Shown: positions 1 to 7,852 of the stretch, piece by piece | Layout of the letters: each line of letters starts with the position of its first letter | Position numbering within the stretch: position 1 is the first letter of the stretch | DNA from: Isohypsibius dastychi | Taxonomy: Eukaryota; Tardigrada; Eutardigrada; Parachela; Isohypsibiidae | Direction: 5' to 3' | NCBI GenBank assembly: GCA_034696485.1 | Contig: JAQIWT010000806.1 | Span: 1 to 14,968 of the forward strand | Length of the DNA: 14,968 bases | The notes under the pieces: generated by a model | Databases searched by the model: none | Told to the model about the DNA's origin: nothing | What the model saw: the letters and a program-made list of their open reading frames with translations, nothing else | Made by a program: the position numbers and the translations under genes

Positions 1-1
1 A

Positions 2-1176
2 AAGTGCACCCCCGCAATCGATGGCGCTGGAAATCGGGGTGCTATAGCTCCGTCGCTCCCCCCTCGATCCGGGCCTGAACTGCAACACGACCGCCTCAAG
101 AACATACTTCATCATCTGCAAGAGCTGCCGCCTACTGAGCACCTGGATCTGCGGACGATTGGACTAGGAGACCTCACACCAGCTAGAAAGACTCGACTCC
201 TCCATTCGGCAGCACTATATTACACGAAAACAAGCGTTTGTTGCAGAATTTACTTCCAATCGCCCCTTTTTCTAGAGTGGGGACCAATATGGACACACGT
301 CTCAACAGAAGAACTAATCCCACTTTATAATATCCTAAAAGCGAAATATAATCCCACTCCTGAGCTCCATCTTCGTGTTCTGGAAACTCTGGTCAACAAC
401 GGATGCATTAATGACAGCTCTTCTCAAGACTGGTCAGGAGGAAGTCCACTAAAAATCCTGTGGTATATGTTGAAGCGCGATCGTGTAGAGACATTGTCGG
501 ATATTCGGTTTCTGCTTGATAAGATGGGGGAATTCAGTTGGGATGACCGGGGGCTGGCAGAACAATGTGTTACACAGGTTTTGTGTGAAGACAACGCGGA
601 CGCTTTGTGTCTCATCCTCAATCATGGCGCGAAATTGCACAATCTAACAATCATCCTTTGGGTCAACTCCTTGAGCTACTCGCTAAATGCCAGGAGAGAT
701 GGATGGATGGAGGAAAGATATCCCTTGCAGGTCACTGCAACTATGGACCTTCTCATGATGGAATCAATGAAGTTTCTTTGGGATGAAGAGCGATATATAT
801 CAAGATATCATCTATCAGAGTATGCTCGGTCACAACATATTCAAGCAACTACAAGACAGTTGGCTCTCAGGTCAGATGCAAATGCTGTGACCTGTCATTA
901 ACAGTCTTAAACCTTATCTTCGTCCTGAATTTTAGCACCTTTTTGACTTACTCGGCTAACGCCTGGGAAGATGATGATATGCCGGAGCATAAATTGATAG
1001 ATTTATTGTTCGCGAAAGGTCACCTAGCACCATCGGCCGCAGCCATCACCATCGGCGCAAAGCGTAAAGGCTTTGGTTTCTTATTTGTCATCGCACATTC
1101 CTGTTTCAAACGGGGGATCTCAATTAAGTTTCCAGACCTAGCTGATGACTACCCCCCACCAATCAACCTGAAATGA
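2..1176 (+). CDS. ankyrin-like protein, 3' part (5' end outside window)
   Basis: An open frame runs from base 2 without a stop, so the start lies before the window. I model join(2..870, 936..1176). The donor CTCAG|GTCAGA and acceptor TTTTAG|CACC give a 65 bp intron and keep the frame (AG|C, Ser), for 369 residues in the window. Without splicing the frame stops at 899-901. No catalytic motif is visible. Several stretches look like degenerate ankyrin repeats: a helix pair near VLETLVNNG, then IRFLLDKMG, then ADALCLILNHGAKL, and in the second exon KLIDLLFAKGHLAPSAAA. They match the ankyrin helix-loop pattern only loosely and lack a clean G-TPLH-A core. If correct, the role would be protein-protein binding. 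A poly(A) signal lies about 50 bp after the stop. I am fairly sure this is coding, and unsure of the family. Confidence 0.6.
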
Positions 1177-1180
1177 AATG

Positions 1181-1216
1181 AATCAATCAATCAATCAATC
1201 AAATCAACCAATCAAT
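1181..1216. repeat. AATC microsatellite in 3' UTR
   Basis: The tetranucleotide AATC is repeated about five times without error. It is followed by imperfect copies up to the poly(A) region. It starts five bases after the stop codon of the ankyrin-like gene, so it should be transcribed in its 3' UTR. Confidence 0.9.
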
Positions 1217-1226
1217 TTTGATCGGG

Positions 1227-1232
1227 AATAAA
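1227..1232 (+). promoter_or_regulatory. poly(A) signal AATAAA
   Basis: A canonical AATAAA lies 51 bases after the TGA of the ankyrin-like gene on the same strand. This supports the two-exon model ending at 1176. Confidence 0.6.
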
Positions 1233-1948
1233 GAACGAGAGCGGTGACGGAGCGATCGCAGTTGAGAAGCTGGGGCAGCTTCCGACACGATTAAAGTGTT
1301 AGCTGGCTAAGCTGACCAGCATCTCCCATGGACGATGCGGCGCGCGCTAGACGAGGTATAGCGAAGGTAACGCCGTGGGGCAGAAAGGATGGTTTGAACC
1401 ATCTAGATCTTTATGAAACGGAAAAGGTCATCCATTTTCGATCGCTAGCCTTAAATATATCCTAATGTGCGGCGGTGATTTATTCTAAATATCTGTCACG
1501 TCACGATACGGTTAGTCAGATCAAAACAACAATTCTATTTCACGTTAGTACGAGAGCAGTTCTTTTACAGTACAGGGTTTGCGCAAGACCGGGAAAACAA
1601 TCATCCATATTCTAAATCACGCATATTTCGAGAAAATCAAGATGAGTGATTTGATTCTAGGTGACACAGAAATCAGATTGCGCGTTCTCGCACGACTGCA
1701 ATCACGCATCAAAAGTCAACCCCCAACGCTGTAAACAAACCCCCGCGCAAAAGGCTCGCACAGTTGGTGTTCAGGTGGTCGCACGTTTCTGGGCACTTTC
1801 CGTGACAGCTCGCCTCGCTGTCATCTCACATTGGGGCGGGGTGTCAGCAGCCAATCAAAACCGCGAATTCCCGTTTCGAAAAATGATAGTCTGAAATGTG
1901 AGTGATAGTCCTAAAAAATGATACCCCTCTGGCTTTGCGCAATGCCTA
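1233..1948. other. gene-free stretch
   Basis: I see no convincing gene here. The short open frames have no family resemblance and no splice context. The stretch holds a perfect 7-bp inverted repeat GATGGTT/AACCATC with a 2-bp spacer (1388-1403) and a promoter-like cluster described separately. The GC-rich part around 1240-1400 could be a decayed repeat, but I cannot name it. Confidence 0.5.
1803..1855. promoter_or_regulatory. promoter-like cluster: TGACAGC palindrome, GC box, paired CCAAT
   Basis: TGACAGC (1803-1809) and GCTGTCA (1817-1823) form a perfect inverted repeat with a 7-bp spacer. TGACAG is the core bound by TALE homeodomain proteins (Meis/TGIF). Directly after it come an inverted CCAAT box (ATTGG, 1830-1834), a GC box GGGGCGGGG (1833-1841) and a forward CCAAT box (1851-1855). 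The cluster lies about 400 bp before the start of BTB copy 1 and no such cluster was noticed upstream of BTB copy 2. Promoter activity is inference. Confidence 0.35.
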
Positions 1949-2060
1949 TAGTATCTTGCATGCTTGTACATTGTAAAGCCCGCTCAAAAGGTTACTTCCC
2001 CCAACAACCGCGTACCCCGTCAAACTGTAGTTACCGTCCCCTCCCCCTAGTCCAGTAGCG
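1949..2060. repeat. shared 5' flank repeat (matches 9787-9895)
   Basis: The stretch around TGTACATTGTAAAGCCCG at 1965-1982 aligns by eye with 9801-9818, and the similarity continues through a C-rich part to TCCAGT. Both copies sit upstream of a BTB gene. It is either the outer part of the segmental duplication or a dispersed repeat found twice. Confidence 0.6.
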
Positions 2061-2146
2061 TACGTCTCCAATATTACGAATACACCCCTCGTATAAAGAA
2101 GCACGCTATGTTCATGGGGGTGTATTCTTAATTTTGGCGGAGACGT
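2061..2146. repeat. imperfect hairpin, MITE-like
   Basis: The left arm starts TACGTCTCC (2061) and ends GAATACACCCC (about 2088). The right arm, GGGGGTGTATTC (2116-2127) to GGAGACGTA (2138-2146), is its inverse apart from a few mismatches and gaps, with a loop of about 26 bases. Such a fold-back is typical of a miniature inverted-repeat element or a decayed remnant. The right arm read in reverse (GTCTCCGCCAAAATTAAG) resembles GTCTCGCCAAAACTAAG near 10355, at the end of the larger repeat before BTB copy 2. Confidence 0.55.
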
Positions 2147-2255
2147 AAGAGACAACGTACGAGGCTGTCTGTCTGCGCTGTTCACTGGTCCTTTTTCTTG
2201 TTCTTTCTATTGCGCTGCGAATATCGTATCGTTCACGCAAATTTCTTCCTGGAAA

Positions 2256-3158
2256 ATGGAGATGTTGGCGGGTTATGCTGCTGCTTTGAAACCGCTGGTA
2301 GGAAAACCAGCCACCTCAAACGGGTTCAGTGGGACTTTGCTTTATGTTTATGCTGATGAGGAGAGTCTTCATTTGGGTCTTAAAAACGTGAAACCGACTG
2401 GCATTCCCGGAAGTATGGCATTCTGTTCTGCACTTTGTCGATTGCTTTTGTAACTTTCTTCCAACGGTCAAAATCGTGCTTTTTCTTATATAGGATTCCG
2501 CAAAACTATTGTTGTGGATCACAATGCCGTCACGAACTTTATCAAAGAGTCCGTTTTTGATGGTCGAAACCTCATTGACATCATGGCAGATATCACCAAC
2601 CCAACTATGGAACGGGAAAAACTGGCAAGACTTGAGCGCTTTCGTGACATCATCTGCCAAACTGAAGGCGACTTCACTGTCGTCGCGGAAGATGGAAGAA
2701 TCCTGTCAGCTCACAAGATGGTCCTCGCAGCTCGTTCGCCAATTTTCGCTGCGATGTTCAATACGGAAATGACAGAAAAGAAGTCTGGCCAAGTAGTTAT
2801 CAAAGGATACTCCTTCGAATCACTGGAAGCCTTCGTGGAACTTCTTCATGGCGGGCCACCTGCGAAGTGGGGACGTCATCTTGCCTCACTCATCGAACTG
2901 TTTGACGCATACCAAATTGGAAATCTACTCGACGAGATTGGACGGACATCTTTCATAAACCTGGTCGGCGTGGGAAATGCGGCGGATATACTCTTTACTG
3001 CAGCTAAACATCATCAATCGGAAATCGTGGAAATGGTCTTTCCCTTCGTGAAACTTTTTGAGAAACGGATTACCCTGACGGAAAACTGGAAGGCATGGAT
3101 GGAAAAGGGAATCACCATCGATTTGAATGCGGATGTCATGTTGAGGATGATCAGATGA
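2256..3158 (+). CDS. BTB/POZ protein, SPOP-like without MATH domain (copy 1)
   Basis: The model is join(2256..2412, 2494..3158), with an 81 bp intron (CCGGAA|GTATGG to ATATAG|GA) and 273 residues. A second ATG lies two codons in; I use the first. Residues about 110-202 are a BTB domain with the [17 protein letters not shown] core typical of SPOP and TD/POZ proteins. Behind it, [19 protein letters not shown] matches the 3-box that helps such proteins bind Cullin-3. The known family role is substrate adaptor for Cullin-3 ubiquitin ligase; that role here is inference. The usual N-terminal MATH substrate domain is absent, replaced by about 100 residues that I do not recognise but that are shared with copy 2. 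By eye the two proteins agree at roughly three quarters of positions. The frame and intron are intact while the peptidase exons duplicated with it have decayed, which suggests selection on this gene. Confidence 0.85.
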
Positions 3159-3316
3159 AGATGGTTCGAAACTTCAAAGTGGGTTTTTTTTCGTTTTCCG
3201 ATTAAGAGGTTTAGTTTATCCTGTACTGATTCTGATTAAGTTTAGATTCAGTCCTCTGACAACTCGCTGTGGCTCTTGAATTATCTTTACCGATTTTTCT
3301 TTGAAAGTTTTCTTAC

Positions 3317-4282
3317 CTTTTCTTTAAGCGATTCTGGAACTCCATCTCGAACATAAATTGCTCCAGCTACAACCGGAAGTACGGCGATGGTATGTTCAGC
3401 GCATCTCTTCGCAGTCGGAGTTTGCGGAAGTTCAATCTGTCCTTTCATTCGCTGTTTATGCGCTGACCGAACATCACGATAGTCCTTGGACAAATAATGG
3501 ATGGATTCCCCGATAAATTTTCTCTCCAATATAGTTGGCCAACTTCCGGTTGCTGAAAGCATATTTTTCGAGATTCCATGGGATCTCACCCAGTTTGCAG
3601 TGAAATACCCAACACCGACTATCGTCACTTTCGTCTGCGGTTGTGATGAACCAATCTAATCCGACTGCTTTCACCGTTCTTTGGACGTATTTCATCAAAT
3701 TTCGGCCGAGAATCGAACGAGAAAGTATCGTTTCTGGAAGTCTTTCAGTGAGATGTTTTGGTAACGGGTGAGGGAATGAAGCTCAACGCTGTTTAGTTTT
3801 GACTGAAAGAATATCATTTGAAACAAAACATGGATTACAGTAGTTGGTACGATAATGTGACTTCCGGTTGATGAACTCTTGCCAGTACGAGATTGTTTCC
3901 TAGCTCCATAATATCTTGAATCATTTCCTGTTCATATTCTTCTACGCGTACTCCGCTCTCTCGCTTTAGCTGAGCTGTAGTATTCTTGATGTATTCGTAA
4001 TAACTGTCCAGGTGCATTTTCTTGTCTTCGCTCCGAAGGACATCGACTTCGGTCCAGGTTTCCGGTTCGTCAAACTGTAGGCTGTTGTTGGCGGAAGTAT
4101 TCCACAAATTTTTATCGACTAGAATTGGAAATAACTGGTTCGTTCACGAAGGCGCGATTCTCGATGAGTATTTCAATTAAATCGAATTTCGTGCTGTTAG
4201 CCGGAAGTGATCAATTGCCATCCGCCAAGAATCCAATCCAGGAATTTTAGGAACTGTTGACCTTTTTCTTTTTCTATTAAAT
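3317..4282 (-). pseudogene. M13 peptidase fragment (exons 4-5), decayed duplicate
   Basis: Read on the minus strand, 4282-3883 corresponds to exon 4 and 3802-3317 to exon 5 of the intact M13 gene. Recognisable pieces are [29 protein letters not shown] and CAEHTIAVLPVVAGAIYVRD. Compared with the intact copy I see small insertions near 4130, 3641, 3599 and 3515 and a one-base loss near 3735. There is a nonsense TAA at 4197-4199 in the frame open upstream. The exon 4 donor is GC (GCAAGA) instead of GT, and the exon 4 acceptor AG is displaced. There is no signal peptide, no catalytic half and no start. The exon 5 donor (GTAAG) survives but leads into the BTB copy 1 region with no further M13 exon in the window. 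It cannot encode an enzyme. Confidence 0.9.
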
Positions 4283-4315
4283 GTTTACTGTACAAATACT
4301 GTATTTTTGATTTCT

Positions 4316-4591
4316 AGACATGAATGAAGCAATTTTTTTTCCAGAAATTCAGTTTTAAATGCTCATGTCTGGATCTGAATGACCACAGGCTTCGTGCCCC
4401 CTTGCTGGCGCTACCCTTGTAGTTATGACCTTCGTACGCTGCTGCATTCCAATAAATCCGGAATCGCTTTGTTTGTTGTCTTTTTGGGTTTTTTATTGGA
4501 TTTCCAAGGAACGCAGTGCAGATATGCAGTTCCAGTTTTTCGTTGAAGCTTAATTGACTGGTTTCCGATCACCTGAACATCAGCTCCAGGA
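4316..4591. other. spacer before the SMYD-like gene
   Basis: No coding signal was found on either strand. The spacer must contain the promoter and 5' UTR of the SMYD-like gene, but I see no clear TATA box or initiator. An in-frame TGA shortly before 4592 supports using that ATG. Confidence 0.4.
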
Positions 4592-7551
4592 ATGCCTCCG
4601 TCGGTCAAGATTGTATCGAATGATGTACGAAGACCCTGCGATTATCAGCAAGATTATTACCACGAAGGAGAGAATATCATTCGCGAGTCACCATGGATTG
4701 CACATGTTCTCCTGGCTGAGCAGTCAAAGTATTGCCGCGTTTGTCTGGCGGAAGCTTCTGTTGAGGAAGCACACAAACGCTGCACAAAATGTTTGATGGC
4801 ATTTTACTGTTCAAAATATTGTCAGGTAAATGATGATGAATTTAAATAGTTCTTGAATTTGCTGTAGTCTGTGTTCATTTTTGTAGAGAGAAGATTGGAA
4901 AATTCTCCATCAAAGGGAATGTGGAGTCTTAGGTTCGCAAAGCCATGTTCGGGAGGAGACTAATGACGATTTCTTCATCATCATCAAGACTATCCTCAAG
5001 CTGATGGTAAGCTGCCCAGCTCTGAATGAGCTACATCGGAAGTAAGATACATGGATAAGATATTATAGGAAGAAGTACAGGAGACATCTGAACGTATGAA
5101 GCATGGTTTTTCGTTCACCGAGTGAAATCCCTGAACTGCGTAGATTAGAGTCCTCATATTCTTGTTCGAGCGAACTTCCGGTCAGTTAACTGGAGACCTT
5201 CAGTGAATTCTAATTGAGTTGCTTCTGGCTCTATTCTGAGTTTCTTATCAACTGTGATTTTTCTTGTGGGTTTTCTGGCATTGGATTTTGTTGGAATAAA
5301 ACAGTTGAAGCTGTTTGAAAATAACAAAATTAATCAGGAATGCATCCATTCATTTCCCGTCTTTCATATATCGTGAATAATTAAATTGGGCTTACTCGCT
5401 ATAAGATTTAATTGTGGAGCTTATCAGTCCAGCCAGACTAGAAATGGAGTATTTTTGTAGCTCGAAAGAAACTAAGCGGAAACTAACCGGTCCGTCGATT
5501 GCGAATATGTGATGAACATGATTTCAAGTCTCTGTTCAGTTTTGCTCATTTTCTCGAGAAAGCTGGTTTAGGAATTGCAGTTTGGATACTCAGAACAAAA
5601 CATTTCGCATCCTTACAAGGCTAGAAACAAACGTTGATTTTAGGATTTAGTCCTGGAATATGCCAGTGCCATGAATTTTCCCGGCTCGTCATCGTCGAAG
5701 GAAAGCATTGCGGCAGAGTATGTGGCAGAAAAATTCGATCTGTTTCGATTTCCGTCTTGTGAAAAAGAAGTCTCGAAAGATCCTTACGTGAAACAACTAT
5801 ATTCCACATGGAAACCCTTCATCGATCTCGCTGACCCCAAACATCTCGTCTGTCCAGATGAACAAGCATTCTTCAGGATTTATGGCGCAGTTTCCGGAAA
5901 TCTTGTTTTGATTCCGGCGCCTCCGAAGGAATCGGCCAGCATGTCCAGTTTGTTGAAACCAAGGAGGACAGTTGCTTATGGAATTTATTTGGAACTGAGA
6001 TCTTACAAGCGATCATGTGATTACAATGCCGTGATCGTTCATGTGGACGGAATGAATATAACGATCAAAGCGGCAACCAGTATTTCGGAACAGCAGGTAC
6101 GTACGTACGTAAATAAATCTTGTACTTTTCGAAGCAATGAATAGACGGTTTGGGAGAAGCTAATTAGATGTTGATGTCATTCTTGCTTAGTGGGCTATAG
6201 TTTCGTAACAGTGTTCATGCTGCATTTTGTGACAAATTTGCATCAACTCTTGCGATCAAAGCGGATAAGGTCATTGTCTACTGTGACCTTTGCAGCTCAC
6301 CTTCTCTTTAACGCCTCATTGTTTATATAATAAACTGATTACCTTACACTGATTCCGTATAACGTCCAGTTATATTGAATTTCGAGTTTCAAACAACGGT
6401 AACATAAAATGTTTCCAAGGCACAGATAACCTGGGTCTTTCTGATTCTGAACCTTGAAGTCTCCAGATTCCTCGCACGCACTTTTTTGCCTTGTTGCGAA
6501 ACATTTTTCTCTATTGCAGTTGATCACTCTTCCGAGTCAGAAAGTTGCAAGCGGCGTTAATTACTTTCTGGGAGTGGAAGTGGAGTGCAAATGCGATGCC
6601 TGCAGAGACGGTGATTTTGTACGTCCTAATTTTTCTTTCATTCACTGCTGTTGTTTCCTTATGATAGTAAATTCGTTTAGAGAACTCGAACTGGAATCAT
6701 GAAGTGCGAGAAAAGCTCCTGTGTTCGAGCGATCAAGATGGACGCAGATGCCGGGAAGCCCTGCAAGTCTTGCGGCACTGATAACAAAGACCAGCTGCGG
6801 AAAGCCAGAAAAACTCGGAAAACATTCCAGAAGTTGCTGGATAAAGCGAGAGCGGAATATAAAGAGAAGAATTCATGGGATCTGAACCCTACATTGTTCA
6901 TGGAGCTGATTGGATTCATTTCATGGAGCAGCGTGGCTTTACATGGATCTGACCCTTGTGTGATTCAAATATTCGAAGTGATGGCCAGCTTGCCACCATA
7001 CATTGGGCAAGCGAAAGGAGAACCGGTTTGGGGAGGGATTGGTTATGCTATCGAGTGAGTACAGTTCATGGACTACGGTTTCTATAGCAAGTTGTCCACA
7101 GCAAACCGAAATATATGGCTGCCACGTTTATGGTGGTCATTTGTTATTTTTGGAAGTCGCATTCTTGTTTTGAAGTTAAGAAAAGTTGCCACTGAAGCTC
7201 ACGATGTTAGTGTTTACTTACCGTTGACAGTCTGGTCTTCACGTGACTGTTTATACGGTCTTGAATGAACTGACATTTCTTTGTGATTTCAGGCCAGGAA
7301 CCAACCGGCATGATCCATATCTTCGTGAGATTCTCATTCGAATGTTCTTCTACCATTGTATGGAAGGCAACTATGAGGAAGGCTGTATTGTGATGCAGGA
7401 AGTGTTGCATCGGTTGTCTGCGATTCCCGGTAAAGAACACTCCGATTACAAGTTGCTGGCCTATATTAATGACCAAGTCACTGGGACCAAGTATGCCAGT
7501 GACACCACTCGTTTCGCCAAGATCGTGCGCGGTCTCCGAGATGCTGCTTGA
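4592..7551 (+). CDS. SMYD-like MYND/SET protein, probable pseudo-methyltransferase
   Basis: Six exons: join(4592..4825, 4887..5006, 5644..6096, 6520..6618, 6681..7054, 7293..7551), giving 512 residues. All introns are GT-AG and phases match. Residues 48-90 form a MYND zinc finger with C48, C51, C64, C67, C73, C77, H86 and C90; the gap before the His is one residue longer than usual. A split SET domain surrounds it. The post-SET cysteines follow (C292, C294, C297, then C311, C316, C330, C333). The C-terminal part from about 380, including HCMEGNYEEGCIVMQEVLH, matches the TPR-like helices of the family. SMYD proteins methylate lysines with S-adenosylmethionine. Here the NHSC signature reads KRSCDYN (240-246), the N-terminal GxG motif is not visible, and the GEEI/SYID stretch is missing, so activity is doubtful. 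The fit is the divergent arthropod SMYD-A group (inference). No AATAAA is seen before the convergent M13 gene. Confidence 0.88.
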
Positions 7552-7846
7552 ATGTGATGAAGACCATGTATTTGATCTCATGTTTCTTACAGAAGTTGAT
7601 ACTCCGGTTGCTTAACAATGGTTGTTGTTCTTGTTCTGATATGGTTTGGTTTTGAATACGGCTGCCAGGTGGTCATTTTCTGGATCAGGCTATTTATCTG
7701 TGTTTCTCATCCGCTTTTTGACACAACGGTGAATTCTGTTGCGTTGACTTTGGGAAGATTCGCGCGGCCGAGATGAAATTGTTCTAAGTTAGCCTTCTCA
7801 CTTAACTTTCGTTTGGCAGATGTGAAAATAGTTTAATGAAGCTACA
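7552..7846. other. spacer between convergent genes
   Basis: The stretch lies between the SMYD-like stop and the M13 poly(A) signal. I see no gene. It must hold the 3' UTR of the SMYD-like gene. No canonical AATAAA on + was found, so its transcript may run into the antisense of the M13 gene. Confidence 0.5.
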
Positions 7847-7852
7847 TTTATT
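7847..7852 (-). promoter_or_regulatory. poly(A) signal overlapping the M13 stop codon
   Basis: On the minus strand AATAAA begins with the last A of the TAA stop codon of the M13 gene. If it is used, the 3' UTR is only about 15-30 bases long. Confidence 0.55.

Larger units (their letters stand above)
1949..4315. repeat. segmental duplication, left copy
   Basis: This block matches about 9787-12520 in the same orientation, roughly 8 kb away. It contains a shared 5' repeat, BTB copy 1, the spacer behind it and degraded copies of M13 exons 5 and 4. Similarity is strong across both BTB exons and their intron, continues through the spacer, and fades just before the exon 4 start (4282 corresponds to 12486). 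The 5' part is interrupted by different repeat insertions in each copy, so the left border is approximate. Confidence 0.85.

Noticed and set aside
1388-1403. GGTTTGAACC resembling a tRNA B box
   Set aside because: It is part of a palindrome. No A box at the right distance and no cloverleaf could be drawn.
1661-1894. 77-codon frame on + before BTB copy 1
   Set aside because: It has no family resemblance and no splice context, and it overlaps the GC-box/CCAAT cluster. Likely chance.
3287-4107. Treating the left M13 fragment as a second working peptidase gene
   Set aside because: Several frameshifts, a nonsense codon, damaged splice sites and the missing catalytic half rule this out.
7068-7268. 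66-codon frame on + within the SMYD gene
   Set aside because: It lies in intron 5 (7055-7292) and does not fit any SMYD segment.
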